This document shows positions 8,815 through 18,471 of a stretch of DNA of 64,000 bases, piece after piece (position 1 is the stretch's first letter; the number at the start of each line of letters is the position of its first letter). The translations under genes and the position numbers were made by a program. Source of the stretch: Carnobacterium gallinarum DSM 4847 (GTDB taxonomy: Bacteria > Bacillota > Bacilli > Lactobacillales > Carnobacteriaceae); assembly GCF_000744375.1 (NCBI RefSeq), contig NZ_JQLU01000005.1, forward strand, positions 2,341,496-2,405,495, written 5' to 3'. Under the pieces are notes generated by a model. The model did no database searches. It was not told the origin of the DNA and was given only the letters and a program-made list of their open reading frames with translations.

Positions 8815-9843
8815 ATGATTGAGTTAAAGAATATTAAAAAAAGATTTCAAACTAAAAATGGCGCAGTTGAAGCAGTTGCTGGCGTAGATTTAACCATTGA
8901 AAATGGTGAAATTTATGGAATTGTTGGTTATTCTGGAGCAGGTAAAAGTACGTTGATTCGTATGTTTAATGGTCTTGAAAGTCCAACATCTGGGACAGTA
9001 TCGGTTAATGGTAAAATTATTTCTCAATTAAAAGGAAAAGAATTACGTAAAGAACGTCAAAAGATTGGCATGGTGTTTCAGCACTTTAATTTATTGTGGT
9101 CACGGACAGTCTTGGAAAATATCTTATTTCCGTTAGAAATTGCTGGAGTTCCCAAGGAAGAGCGTTTAAAAAAAGCTTTAGAATTAATTCAATTAGTTGG
9201 TTTAGAGGGAAGAGAAGAGGCTTATCCTGCTGAATTATCTGGTGGACAAAAACAAAGAGTCGGAATTGCTCGTGCTTTAGCAAATAGCCCAACATTATTG
9301 TTGTGTGATGAAGCAACAAGTGCATTAGATCCACAAACAACAGATGAAGTGTTAGATTTATTATTAGATATTAATAAACGATTGAATTTGACGATTGTCT
9401 TAATTACTCACGAAATGCATGTAATTCGCAAAATTTGTGATAAAGTTGCAGTAATGGAGAATGGGAAGATTGTTGAAGCAGGTCGTGTAATGGATGTCTT
9501 TAAACGCCCAGAACAAGAAGTGACAAAACGCTTTATTCGTCAAGATTCTAATGATGACGATGATACAGAGATTGTCGTAGAAGAGTTATTAAAAGAGTAT
9601 CCAGAGGGTAAAGTAATTCGTTTAACTTTCCATGGTGAGCAAGCGAAGTTACCAATTATCTCTAAGATTGTGAAAGAGGATCAGGTTGATTTAACAATTA
9701 TTGAAGGAAATATTAAGCAAACACAAGAGGGAGCAATCGGCTCTTTATATATTCAATTAATGGGAGAACCAGAGAAAATCCAGATGGCTATCCGCCATTT
9801 AACGGATATGCGTGTAGAAGTAGAGGTGATTACAAATGTTTAA
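8815..9843 (+). CDS. metN: Methionine ABC transporter, ATP-binding subunit
   Basis: A 342-residue ABC ATPase for methionine import. Walker A is GYSGAGKST, the signature is LSGGQKQR, and Walker B is LLLCDEA. After about residue 260 comes the NIL domain, the ACT-like domain in which methionine inhibits transport. The ATG at 8815 was chosen over the in-frame ATG at 8794 because a GGAAGGA ribosome site lies before it. The 3' end overlaps metI by 8 bases. Expression is under the upstream T-box. Confidence 0.95.
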   Translation: MIELKNIKKRFQTKNGAVEAVAGVDLTIENGEIYGIVGYSGAGKSTLIRMFNGLESPTSGTVSVNGKIISQLKGKELRKERQKIGMVFQHFNLLWSRTVLENILFPLEIAGVPKEERLKKALELIQLVGLEGREEAYPAELSGGQKQRVGIARALANSPTLLLCDEATSALDPQTTDEVLDLLLDINKRLNLTIVLITHEMHVIRKICDKVAVMENGKIVEAGRVMDVFKRPEQEVTKRFIRQDSNDDDDTEIVVEELLKEYPEGKVIRLTFHGEQAKLPIISKIVKEDQVDLTIIEGNIKQTQEGAIGSLYIQLMGEPEKIQMAIRHLTDMRVEVEVITNV

Positions 9844-10555
9844 TACGATACTACCTTTTGGTTTGAATGTAATGCAAATTGATCTTTCTGCTTATTTGGA
9901 TTTTTCAACAATTAATTGGGAAAAAATGAAAACTGCAACAATTCAGACACTTGGAATGACGGCAGGATCATTGGTTTTTGTCTTTATTTTAGGATTATTG
10001 TTAGGATTGTTTTTATATGAAACAAATGGGAAAAATACTGCAGTTGCTAAGGGAGTATTTTGGTTTGTTTCGATTTTTGTGAATGTGTTTCGTTCGATTC
10101 CCTTTATTATTTTAATTGTCTTACTAATTCCTGTAACAAAGGCTCTTGTTGGAAGTATGGTTGGACCAACGGCGGCTTTACCAGCATTAATTATCTCCGC
10201 AGCACCATTTTATGCCCGAATGGTTGAAATTGGTTTTAGAGAAATTGATAAAGGCGTCATTGAAGCAGCCGAAGCAATGGGGGCTAGCAAATTCCAAATC
10301 ATTTGGAAAGTTTTACTACCAGAAAGTTTACCAGCGATTGTTTCTGGAATTACCGTTACGGCGATTTCCCTTATAGGTTATACAGCGATGGCTGGAATTA
10401 TTGGAGCAGGTGGTTTAGGAAATTTAGCTTACTTAGAAGGGTTTCAACGAAATCAGATGGGGGTCGTTTTAGTAGCTACTTTTGTGATTTTAGTGATTGT
10501 CTTTACGATTCAATTCATTGGTGATTTTGCTGTGAAACGAATTGATAAGCGTTAG
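9836..10555 (+). CDS. metI: Methionine ABC transporter, permease subunit
   Basis: A 239-residue permease with five to six membrane helices. The ABC-coupling segment is [29 protein letters not shown], and [19 protein letters not shown] is typical of MetI. The annotated ATG overlaps the end of metN; a later in-frame Met (MQIDLSAYL) is a possible alternative start. It is the membrane part of the MetNIQ importer. Confidence 0.94.
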   Translation: MFNTILPFGLNVMQIDLSAYLDFSTINWEKMKTATIQTLGMTAGSLVFVFILGLLLGLFLYETNGKNTAVAKGVFWFVSIFVNVFRSIPFIILIVLLIPVTKALVGSMVGPTAALPALIISAAPFYARMVEIGFREIDKGVIEAAEAMGASKFQIIWKVLLPESLPAIVSGITVTAISLIGYTAMAGIIGAGGLGNLAYLEGFQRNQMGVVLVATFVILVIVFTIQFIGDFAVKRIDKR

Positions 10556-10598
10556 TTAATGAAGAATAGTACTAAATAAAAATTTGGAGGAAAATAAC

Positions 10599-11435
10599 AT
10601 GAAAAAATCAAAAATTATTGGTTTAGTAGTCGCTTTGGGTTTACTAGTAACATTAGCAGCCTGTGGTTCGGGTTCAAGCTCAGCAGATAAAGATAGTAAA
10701 AAAGATAACGTATTAAAAGTTGGGGCAAGCAATGTTCCTCACGCAGAAATTTTAGAGTATGTTAAACCAATTCTGGAAAAAGAAGGCATTGATTTACAAA
10801 TTACTACGTATCAAGATTACGTTCTACCTAATAAAGCCTTAGCAGATGGTGAGATCGATGCGAACTATTTCCAACATATTCCTTACTTTAATTTACAAGT
10901 AAAAGACAATAAATATGATTTTGCCAATGCAGGTGCAATTCATATTGAGCCTTTAGGTTTATATTCTAAACGAGTTAAAAAATTAGCGGATGTTAAAGAT
11001 GGTGGAACTGTATTAGTTAGTAATTCAACAACTGACTGGGGACGTGTCATTAGTATTTTACAAGATGCAGGTTTAGTAAAAGTGAAAGATGGCGTTGACA
11101 TTACAACGGCTACGTTTGATGATATTGTTGAAAATAAAAAGAATTTAAAATTCACTTATGAGGCAGAACCAGCTCTAATGACAACTTTCTTAAATAATGA
11201 TGAGGCTGACATTATTGCAATTAATTCTAATTTTGCTGTAGATAACGGATTAGATCCATTGAAAGATGCGATTGCCTTAGAAAAAACAAGTTCACCGTAT
11301 ACAAATATTATTGCAGTTCGTAGTGAAGATAAAAATAATGAGAATATTAAAAAGTTAGTTGAAGTCTTGAAATCTAAAGATGTTAAAGAATGGATTTTAG
11401 ATAAATGGAAAGGTGCCGTTATCCCTGTTGATTAA
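10599..11435 (+). CDS. metQ: Methionine-binding lipoprotein
   Basis: A 278-residue lipoprotein with signal MKKSKIIGLVVALGLLV and lipobox LAACG. Family landmarks are KVGASNVPHAEILEYVKP, DANYFQHIPYF and GLYSKRVKKLADVKDGGTV. It binds methionine outside the cell and delivers it to MetNI. The ATG at 10599 has a TGGAGGAAA ribosome site; an in-frame ATG 15 bp earlier overlaps that site and is unlikely. Confidence 0.95.
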   Translation: MKKSKIIGLVVALGLLVTLAACGSGSSSADKDSKKDNVLKVGASNVPHAEILEYVKPILEKEGIDLQITTYQDYVLPNKALADGEIDANYFQHIPYFNLQVKDNKYDFANAGAIHIEPLGLYSKRVKKLADVKDGGTVLVSNSTTDWGRVISILQDAGLVKVKDGVDITTATFDDIVENKKNLKFTYEAEPALMTTFLNNDEADIIAINSNFAVDNGLDPLKDAIALEKTSSPYTNIIAVRSEDKNNENIKKLVEVLKSKDVKEWILDKWKGAVIPVD

Positions 11436-11446
11436 GGCATAAATAA

Positions 11447-11480
11447 AAGTTAGTTAGTAGAAATACTAGCTAGCTTTTTC
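11447..11480 (+). terminator. Terminator after metNIQ
   Basis: AAGTTAGTTAGTA pairs with TACTAGCTAGCTT using G-T pairs around a GAAA loop, followed by T-rich DNA. Confidence 0.8.
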
Positions 11481-11609
11481 TTTTTTATTAAATTATCTTA
11501 ATTGAAACATACAAAAAAGGAATGAAATCGTTAGTAATTTATTATGAGTTATTTGGAAGGAAAGTATGGTAGTATAGAAAATAGTACAGAATCAGAAAGG
11601 AGCTTCTAA

Positions 11610-12596
11610 ATGAAAAAATTGCGTATACTGAATGTAATGAAACAAGATACGAGTAAAGTTTTATTGAAAAATATTAATTTAGAAGTGACTCAAGGTGAAA
11701 AAGTTGGGATAAAATGTTCAGCTGATGAAAGTGACGTACTCTTTAATCTAATTGAAGGTAAAACATTGCCAACTAGTGGACAAATTGAAACAGAATTAAG
11801 CAGAATTTTATCTGATCGTAAAGCCGATGGTTTGTATGAAAAAATGACGTTGGCTCAATATATTCATTTTTTTACTCAGCTTGCTGGTACGAATGCCGAT
11901 TTAGCCAGCTTAAAAGTTCAATTTTCATTAATTGATGGTTGGCATTTGCCGTTGTCTAAATTAACGATAGCTCAAAAAAAGCGAGTGATTTTGTTGCGAA
12001 TGTTTTTATTTAAACCTGAATTAATTTTAATTGAAAGTCCGTTAACAGATTTAGATAACGAAGGGATAGAACTTTATCTAAAATGTCTAGATGTCTATCA
12101 GACTGCAAATTGTAGCATTTTATTTACAGCTTCTTATCTGGAAGAGCTTATCCTACTTAGTTCAACAGTGTATGTGAAAAATGCAATAGGCTTAGAAAAA
12201 ATTGATTTATCAGAAGAAAAAGAGCTTAATGAGGATACTGTAATTGAACAAGTCCAACCAAGTGTATTTAAAATTTCTTGCAAGGTGGAGGATAAGATTA
12301 TTTTATTTAATCCTAATGAGATTGATTATATTGAAAGTATTGATAGTGTGAGCCAAGTTTATGTGAATCATGAAAGCTTTCCATCTAATTTAACTATGAC
12401 AGAACTAGAGCGACGGTTGGGAAAATTTGGTTTTTTCCGTTGTCATCGGAGCTATTTAATTAATTTACAAAGGGTTCGTGAACTAATAAGTTATTCCCGA
12501 AATAGTTATACACTGATTTTAAATGATGAATTTAAAACAAAACTACCTTTATCAAGAACACGCTTAGAAGAAATGAAGCAATTATTGGAAATATAG
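11610..12596 (+). CDS. Regulator: degenerate ABC-ATPase domain fused to LytTR DNA-binding domain
   Basis: A 328-residue protein with an unusual build. Residues 1-200 have the layout of an ABC ATPase, but every catalytic motif is lost: the Walker A region reads EKVGIKCSADESDVL (no GKS/T), the signature reads LTIAQKK, Walker B reads LILIESP, and the switch His is absent. Residues about 225-328 are a LytTR domain (NEIDYIESIDSVSQVYVNH, FFRCHRSYLINLQRV). It likely binds DNA as a regulator of the ABC exporter 175 bp downstream. The dead ATPase may sense the exporter state or simply dimerise; that part is inference. Confidence 0.82.
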   Translation: MKKLRILNVMKQDTSKVLLKNINLEVTQGEKVGIKCSADESDVLFNLIEGKTLPTSGQIETELSRILSDRKADGLYEKMTLAQYIHFFTQLAGTNADLASLKVQFSLIDGWHLPLSKLTIAQKKRVILLRMFLFKPELILIESPLTDLDNEGIELYLKCLDVYQTANCSILFTASYLEELILLSSTVYVKNAIGLEKIDLSEEKELNEDTVIEQVQPSVFKISCKVEDKIILFNPNEIDYIESIDSVSQVYVNHESFPSNLTMTELERRLGKFGFFRCHRSYLINLQRVRELISYSRNSYTLILNDEFKTKLPLSRTRLEEMKQLLEI

Positions 12597-12632
12597 TGTA
12601 CGATTGACCGTCTAAAAACATTGATTTGCCCC

Positions 12633-12686
12633 TTTTTTAGTACATCTCAGCTTTTTTCTGTACAGTTTAAAGGATTTTTACGACAT
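12633..12686 (+). promoter_or_regulatory. Three spaced direct repeats, candidate LytTR operator
   Basis: Between the LytTR regulator and the ABC exporter lie TTTTTTAGTACAT, TTTTTTCTGTACAG and ATTTTTACGACAT. Their cores start at 12640, 12660 and 12681, so spacing is 20 and 21 bp, two helical turns. LytTR proteins are known to bind direct repeats with such spacing. The match is by eye only. Confidence 0.55.
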
Positions 12687-12771
12687 TTTTGTTTATTCCT
12701 AGTATTCTTAAGGCACAGGAATAAGAGCCGTTATTTCCTGGGAAATACTCAAAAACTTAGGAGGAATAAAA

Positions 12772-13626
12772 ATGGGACAAGCAACATTAATTGAAATGAC
12801 GCATATTTCCAAAATATTTGGCGAGCGAAAGGCACTAAAAGATATTACGATCTCTGTACATGCAGGTGAAATATTAGGATTTTTAGGACCATCAGGTGCG
12901 GGAAAAACAACAACTATCAAAATTTTAACTGGGCAACTAGTTCAGACTGGTGGAATAGGACGACTTTTAAATCAAGACACATCTAAATTGACTGAAAAAA
13001 TTTATAGCCAAATTGGAATTGTAACAGATAATAGTGGTTTATATGAAAAGCTGAGTGTCTATGATAATCTATTATTTTTTGCAAAATTACTAAATGTAAA
13101 AAAAGAGCGAATTGATTATTTATTGGAGAAAGTTGGTCTAGCAAACGACCAAAAAAAAATAGTAGAAAAGCTTTCTAAAGGTATGAAGCAGCGTTTGATT
13201 ATAGCTAGAGCAATTTTGCACGAACCTAAAGTTCTTTTTTTAGACGAACCAACAAGTGGCTTAGATCCATCAACTGCTCTAGATATTCATGAGCTATTAT
13301 TAGAATTGAAAGCTAATGGAACAGCGATTTTTTTAACTACTCATAATATGGAAGAGGCTACAAAACTCTGTGATCATGTGGCACTATTGTATCAAGGTGA
13401 AATTGTTGAATTTGGCACACCGCAGCAAATTTGCTTAAAATACAATACTGAAAAAAACTATCATGTTTTACTAAAAAATCAACGACAAACAGTAATTGGC
13501 AATACGCCTAAAGAGTTGCAACAGTTGAATCAGTGGATGCTAGCAGATGAGGTTATGACCATTCATTCATCTGAACCAACATTAGAAACGGTGTTCTTAG
13601 AAGTTACTGGGAGGAAATTACAATGA
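12772..13626 (+). CDS. ABC exporter, ATP-binding subunit
   Basis: A 284-residue ABC ATPase of the drug/antibiotic exporter class. Walker A is GPSGAGKTT, the signature is LSKGMKQR, Walker B is LFLDEP, and a C-terminal extension of about 60 residues ends in ETVFLEVTG, as in DrrA/CcmA-type proteins. The permease overlaps its end (ATGA), so they form a pair. The LytTR fusion upstream probably controls both genes. The substrate is unknown; bacitracin- or peptide-type toxins are plausible for this class. Confidence 0.88.
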   Translation: MGQATLIEMTHISKIFGERKALKDITISVHAGEILGFLGPSGAGKTTTIKILTGQLVQTGGIGRLLNQDTSKLTEKIYSQIGIVTDNSGLYEKLSVYDNLLFFAKLLNVKKERIDYLLEKVGLANDQKKIVEKLSKGMKQRLIIARAILHEPKVLFLDEPTSGLDPSTALDIHELLLELKANGTAIFLTTHNMEEATKLCDHVALLYQGEIVEFGTPQQICLKYNTEKNYHVLLKNQRQTVIGNTPKELQQLNQWMLADEVMTIHSSEPTLETVFLEVTGRKLQ

Positions 13627-14372
13627 GTATTTCAATGAGAAAAGTAAATGCACTATTTATGATGAAGTTACAAATGATTTTAAAGAATTTTGCTATTATG
13701 ATTGGTCCTTTGATGGCGATTGGTTTTGTTTTAATTTTTAATCAAATTATGCCAACTCAATCTATTGCTGATCTAAAAGCAGAAGGAGCAGAATTCATGG
13801 TTGGTTTTTATTTTCAATTTGGTGTAATGTTTAATGTGTTAATGACGGGAATTATGGCATCAAGTATTCCTTTGGCTGAAGAAAAAGAAAAAAATACATT
13901 GCGTGTGTTAATGACGTCATCTGTAAATGCGCTTGAATTTTTTCTTGGTAGTTTGCTACCTGTGCTAGTGCTAATGATAGTGATAAACATTCTACTTCTT
14001 CCAATAAGTGGGATGACAGGAATCAATATACCTATATATATTCTTGTGACAACGATTGCAAGTTTCATTACAATTATCATCGGTTCATTAATTGGTTTAA
14101 TATCTAAAGATCAAAAAGCAACTTCGCTTATCTCAACACCAATTATGTTAGTTTTGATGATGTTGCCAATGTTTGCTGGGATGAATTCAACTTTGCAAGA
14201 TTTTTCTAAGTTCTTTTATACAGGGTCAATGAATGAGATTTTAATAAATTTAGTTTTAGATAAACCAACTTCAGTCAGTATATTCAATAGTATAATTTTA
14301 GCGGTTTGGTTGGTTAGTTCATTAGTTATTTTTGTTCATTATTATCGAAAAAATGGCTTAGATAGGGATTAA
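13623..14372 (+). CDS. ABC-2 type membrane permease
   Basis: A 249-residue protein with about six membrane helices. ABC-2 features are the loop IPLAEEKEKNTLRVLMTSSV after the second helix and the helices that follow (NALEFFLGSLLPVLVLMIV). It pairs with the upstream ATPase with a 4-base overlap, and no third subunit is seen. It presumably exports or flips a lipid-soluble or peptide compound; the substrate cannot be read from the sequence. Confidence 0.85.
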   Translation: MSISMRKVNALFMMKLQMILKNFAIMIGPLMAIGFVLIFNQIMPTQSIADLKAEGAEFMVGFYFQFGVMFNVLMTGIMASSIPLAEEKEKNTLRVLMTSSVNALEFFLGSLLPVLVLMIVINILLLPISGMTGINIPIYILVTTIASFITIIIGSLIGLISKDQKATSLISTPIMLVLMMLPMFAGMNSTLQDFSKFFYTGSMNEILINLVLDKPTSVSIFNSIILAVWLVSSLVIFVHYYRKNGLDRD

Positions 14373-14569
14373 TAAATAAAGTAAGTAGTTTGCTTATGAG
14401 GAAGATTCATAAAAATCAAGATATGTTAAATGCATTGAATACGAGGAGTCTACTTAAAAACAGAAAGAATCGAATGCTCAATTGCTTTACATTTCTTAAA
14501 TAATAGGTTAGCCTTTTTGATAATGCAGTTTATTTAGCAAATATGTGAATGAAACAGGAGGGAAATTAA

Positions 14570-14950
14570 GTGAATTTACAAGCGCTACATCATGTTGCCA
14601 TTATTGTATCAGACTATCAAAAATCGCGAGAATTTTATGTGGACTTATTAGGATTTGAAGTCATTCGTGAAAATTATCGTGAGAGTCGTGGCGATTATAA
14701 ATTGGATTTGAAGCTTGGAACAAGTGAATTAGAGATTTTTGGCATGCCAAATAGCCCCAAACGGGTGTCTAATCCAGAAGCTTGCGGTTTGCGTCACTTG
14801 GCATTTGCTGTGGACAATATTGAAGAAGTGATTGCCGAGTTAGCTGGAAAAGGCATTGAATGTGAGCCTATTCGGATTGATGATTATACAAATAAAAAAA
14901 TGACCTTCTTTTTTGATCCAGATGGATTGCCACTGGAGTTGCATGAATGA
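14570..14950 (+). CDS. VOC (glyoxalase/bleomycin-resistance fold) protein
   Basis: A 126-residue single-domain VOC protein. It begins LQALHHVAIIVSDYQKSREFYVDLLGF and has HLAFAVDNIEEV and DPDGLPLELHE. Metal-ligand candidates are His in LHHVAI, Glu in LEIFG, His in LRHLAF and Glu near the end. It resembles the YaeR/GloA2 subgroup, whose substrate is unsettled. The GTG start has an AGGAGGGAAA ribosome site. The 197 bp before it carry no clear gene. It is followed by a strong terminator. Confidence 0.85.
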   Translation: MNLQALHHVAIIVSDYQKSREFYVDLLGFEVIRENYRESRGDYKLDLKLGTSELEIFGMPNSPKRVSNPEACGLRHLAFAVDNIEEVIAELAGKGIECEPIRIDDYTNKKMTFFFDPDGLPLELHE

Positions 14951-14975
14951 CATATTTTTTTTAAATCAAGCATAG

Positions 14976-15025
14976 AAAAAGCAATAAAGTTAGAATCATA
15001 ACATATTCTAACTTTGTTGCTTTTA
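14976..15025. terminator. Strong bidirectional terminator
   Basis: AAAAGCAATAAAGTTAGAAT pairs almost perfectly with ATTCTAACTTTGTTGCTTTT. T-rich flanks on both strands let it serve the VOC gene (+) and the bacteriocin locus (-). Confidence 0.9.
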
Positions 15026-15088
15026 TTGTTTGCTAGTTGACTATCCTGACTAATTTAATTCAATTATATTTTATTATAAGCTATAGGT

Positions 15089-15457
15089 TTAATACCAACC
15101 GGTTGGATTATACCAACAACTAAAAGTATCGTTACTATTTCCATAAGCTGTTGCGTTAGCCCATTGTCCTTTATATGCATTTACCCTATGCACATTACTG
15201 CCAACTTGTGCCTTTGCACCATGTCTAGCAGCAGTTCTACTATAATTATTAGAATGCCCTTTTTTCTTTGACAGCCAAGAACCATATAGTTAAGAATAAT
15301 AGACCCATCTTCCTAAGGATATTTCCATTTGCATCAAAAGAAATAAAGCCTTCAGCATTTGAGTTATAGTCAATGGTTTCTGCTGATGCGGGTACTGCGA
15401 TAGTTACACCAACTAAAAGTAGTCCTATAAAAAGACTAGTTACTATTATTTTTTCAT
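15089..15457 (-). pseudogene. Lactococcin-972-family bacteriocin precursor, broken
   Basis: On the minus strand, GGGGAGAT precedes ATG at 15457. After ATG and six A the frame stops at once. With one more A it reads MKKIIVTSLFIGLLLVGVTI then AVPASAETIDY, a clear secretion signal. A second frame change near 15310-15325 and a TAA at 15292-15290 separate this from the mature part. That part contains GSWLSKKKGHSNNYSRTAA, NVHRVNAYKGQWANATAYG and a WYNPTGWY end. The pattern matches lactococcin 972, a peptide that binds lipid II. It lies 37 bp downstream of the ABC pair typical of these loci. At least two lesions make production unlikely. Confidence 0.8.
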
Positions 15458-15494
15458 ATTATCTCCCCTAGCAAAGTTTAAAATGAAAAAAATG

Positions 15495-16139
15495 TTAGGT
15501 AAGTTGAATGACTTGAGTGCTTTTTTGTATCAGATAATCATCATGAGAAACTAATATAACTGTTTTCCCGAGAGTTGTTTGTTCTAGAAGTAACTCAACT
15601 ATTTTATTTCTATTTTCGGTATCTAATGATCCTGTTGGTTCATCAGCAAAGATAATCTCATTAGGCTTTATTAAGGCCCTTGCCAATGCTACTCGTTGTT
15701 TCTCCCCACCAGATAATTCATAAACCTTTTTAGTTGGACGATAAAGAATACCAACTTTCTTCAAAGCCGTTTCTTTTTCTTGTTGTTTCGCCTTTTTTGT
15801 CAATTTTTTATATTTTAGACCTATATCTAAATTATAATCAATACTTTCTTCTTCAACTAAACCATAATTTTGAAATAAAAAAGCTAAATTTTTTCTTTTT
15901 AATAAAAGTTTTTTATGTGTGCTTAAACCTGATGTAGTTTGTCCAAATAAAGAATAACTTCCAGTACTATATGTTTCATTTAATCCTAGAATATTTAATA
16001 AAGTTGTTTTTCCAGAGCCACTAACACCATGAATCGTAGTTAGTGTGCCTTTCTTAATTGAAAAAGTTACGGGATTAAATACTTCTTTTCCATTAAGTTC
16101 TTTAGTAAGGTTATTTACTTCAAGCAATATATCTGTCAT
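15495..16139 (-). CDS. ABC transporter ATPase of a lactococcin-972-type locus
   Basis: A 214-residue ABC ATPase with Walker A GVSGSGKTT, signature LSGGEKQR, Walker B IIFADEPTGSLD and switch His in LVSHDD. It belongs to the LolD/MacB-like group that works with large permeases. It starts 5 bp after the permease gene, so they form one operon. In lactococcin-972 loci such a pair is thought to give immunity or secretion. The gene is intact although the bacteriocin gene next to it is not. Confidence 0.87.
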   Translation of the reverse strand: MTDILLEVNNLTKELNGKEVFNPVTFSIKKGTLTTIHGVSGSGKTTLLNILGLNETYSTGSYSLFGQTTSGLSTHKKLLLKRKNLAFLFQNYGLVEEESIDYNLDIGLKYKKLTKKAKQQEKETALKKVGILYRPTKKVYELSGGEKQRVALARALIKPNEIIFADEPTGSLDTENRNKIVELLLEQTTLGKTVILVSHDDYLIQKSTQVIQLT

Positions 16140-16144
16140 AAAAT

Positions 16145-18193
16145 TTAGCCTCCATTGATCATTTTTAGTTTAGATTTTCTTTCAATAAAAAAGAGTAGCC
16201 CTACGGAAACAATTAGTTCAATTAGTAAATAAAGGAATAGATTTATAAAAAAGGTAGTACTATCAATTTTTTGAATATATTTTAGTATCATTACCATTGG
16301 TAGTTGCATGATAAGAATAAAGAAGTAGGACTTATAAGTGGCAAAGAATGAGTAACCATTCAATCTTAATAATGCAAGTTTTTTACCATTTAAGTTGAAA
16401 TAGTAAATCGATGTGAAAAAGCTCATAATAAAAAAGATAAAGAAAAGAACAAAGGTAGAAATAAACATTTTATTTAAAGAAGTGCCCATTATTTTAAGAA
16501 ACGTTAAATTGGCTTTTTGATAAGGAGTAAAAACCATTAAATTATCATCTAGATGGTTCTCTTTTAGTATTTTCTTAATCTTTTTTCCAATCTTTTGATT
16601 GTATTTAACTTTTAATGGTGGATTCATATCACCATCAATAATATTTCGATTAAAATAATCACTATTTGTTTCAGTTAAAACTAAGAGAATGTTGTAATCC
16701 GTTATCCAATTGTACTTTTGATCAAAAGTATAGATGGCTTGATGATCTTTTAGCCAAATAATTTGATTTCCAATATTACTATTTTGTAAGTCAGGCTGCC
16801 AATAGTAATCTTTAATAGCCTGTTCTTGATCTTTATATTTTTGTGGTATTAAAAGAATCCGTTGTTCTTCAGCTTCGGCTATATCAATTTTTTTACTGTA
16901 TTCATCTAATAAAGGAAACTCTTTTAAGTAATTTGGATTAATAAAAATATGTCTTAACCAAAATTTATTTTCTTTCGTTAAATAATGTTGAATATTCATT
17001 AGAAGGCTTCCTTGCTGATTTAGTTCATGATAAAGAGCGTCATCCATATCAATACTGAGTTGATCTGTATAAACAAAATCAGAATAGTTTTTTCCAAAAG
17101 CTAATGGATAAAAAACATAATAATCATCTTGTAAATTTTCTTGAGCATTAAAACTTGATTTTAGTTCATTGCTAGAAAAGAAAATGATGTCTGAAATATC
17201 CGAACTTATAGCTAGCAGACTTATTAAAAATACAGCTTTAATTGTATAAGGTAGAATGGAACGTAATAAATTCCAACATTTCTTATAAAGTTGTTTTGGA
17301 TTAGATACCCAGTATGTGAAAAAGAGAGTACAACCATATAGGTATCCATAAATAATAAACAATAGGAAAAAGTAAGTTGCAATAAAACTAATCATTTCCG
17401 TTACATGATAGAGTTGACAAAGAAAAATCGTTAAGATAAAAAATAGAAAATGAATGATAAATGTTTGTTTTTTTATTAATGTATTTAAAATACTTATTAT
17501 TGAAAAGCCATTTCTTCTTAGGATACTAATTGTTTCTGATAAAGAATACAACCAAAAAAATGAAATAAAGAAAAGAAAGAGGATGCTTATAGGTAAATAA
17601 TTACTTATTCCATATGTATCAGAAGATAATGTCATCATTTCAACTTCTTCATTATTAAAATCAGAAAAGCTATCATCTTTGTAGGTTGTTTTAAATGTTT
17701 CATTGTATTTAAGCGAAAAATCTTTAATGAAATGAGTATAAATGGTATCTTCTTTAGTTGAAATAAAGAATTGACCTTCAAATTCCTCATCCTTAATTGA
17801 ATCGGCAATGGATAAAAATTTAAACTCTGCTTCAGTTAAAGGGGGATTATACCGACTTTCTTTACCATTATTGGGAATATAGTAAGTCACTATTATTTTA
17901 GAGATGAACTTAAAATTAAATCCATCTTTGATTTCTTGCGTATTGTTCATGACTTTTTTCATATAAAAAAGGTCATATTTGCTAGTTGTTTCAGAAAGAA
18001 TAGTAACTAATTTTTGATAATCAGATTTAGTATTTGGTCGCTCAGGAATCTTAAGAGCACTGTAATTATCAGAATAGCCATTTAATTGATAGGCTTTACT
18101 AATAGATGTCTGTTTAACCGCCAAAGCAAACAGACAAATTAAGATAAATAGAATAAGGCTATTCATTAAAAATTTTAAGTTAGTAGTTTTCAT
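16145..18193 (-). CDS. Bacteriocin-associated integral membrane protein (DUF1430-type permease)
   Basis: A 682-residue protein with one N-terminal helix (residues about 7-27), a long outer domain, a central cluster of helices at about 195-340, another large outer domain, and three C-terminal helices. The architecture fits the bacteriocin-associated integral membrane family (TIGR01654/DUF1430) found beside lactococcin 972 and related peptides. It starts with AAAGGAG seven bases before the ATG. It is probably the immunity or export permease working with the ATPase downstream. No frameshift is visible. Confidence 0.82.
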   Translation of the reverse strand: MKTTNLKFLMNSLILFILICLFALAVKQTSISKAYQLNGYSDNYSALKIPERPNTKSDYQKLVTILSETTSKYDLFYMKKVMNNTQEIKDGFNFKFISKIIVTYYIPNNGKESRYNPPLTEAEFKFLSIADSIKDEEFEGQFFISTKEDTIYTHFIKDFSLKYNETFKTTYKDDSFSDFNNEEVEMMTLSSDTYGISNYLPISILFLFFISFFWLYSLSETISILRRNGFSIISILNTLIKKQTFIIHFLFFILTIFLCQLYHVTEMISFIATYFFLLFIIYGYLYGCTLFFTYWVSNPKQLYKKCWNLLRSILPYTIKAVFLISLLAISSDISDIIFFSSNELKSSFNAQENLQDDYYVFYPLAFGKNYSDFVYTDQLSIDMDDALYHELNQQGSLLMNIQHYLTKENKFWLRHIFINPNYLKEFPLLDEYSKKIDIAEAEEQRILLIPQKYKDQEQAIKDYYWQPDLQNSNIGNQIIWLKDHQAIYTFDQKYNWITDYNILLVLTETNSDYFNRNIIDGDMNPPLKVKYNQKIGKKIKKILKENHLDDNLMVFTPYQKANLTFLKIMGTSLNKMFISTFVLFFIFFIMSFFTSIYYFNLNGKKLALLRLNGYSFFATYKSYFFILIMQLPMVMILKYIQKIDSTTFFINLFLYLLIELIVSVGLLFFIERKSKLKMINGG

Positions 18194-18420
18194 GGGCGTA
18201 CTCCTTTATGTGTATAGAAATTTTGTAGAGTTTTTTTAGCTACAAGTGTTTAAAAATTAATTTTTTTATTAAGTATAGTTGGTTTAAGCTTATTAAGTTA
18301 AATAAAAAATGAGGTTTTGTTTATAAAATTACAGGAATTATAATTATAGTTTATATTATAAAATGATTATAAGTCAAGGGTTTTTTAATCAATTTTTAAT
18401 TATTTGGATTTTTTAAACAA

Positions 18421-18461
18421 AAAAAGGCATCCATGATGAATTAAGTCATGGATGCCTTTTT
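18421..18461. terminator. Bidirectional terminator
   Basis: AAAAAGGCATCCATGA pairs with TCATGGATGCCTTTTT. On the minus strand it ends the amidotransferase-like gene; the 220 bp to the permease gene hold only its AT-rich promoter region. Confidence 0.88.
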
Positions 18462-18471
18462 ATTCAACTAA

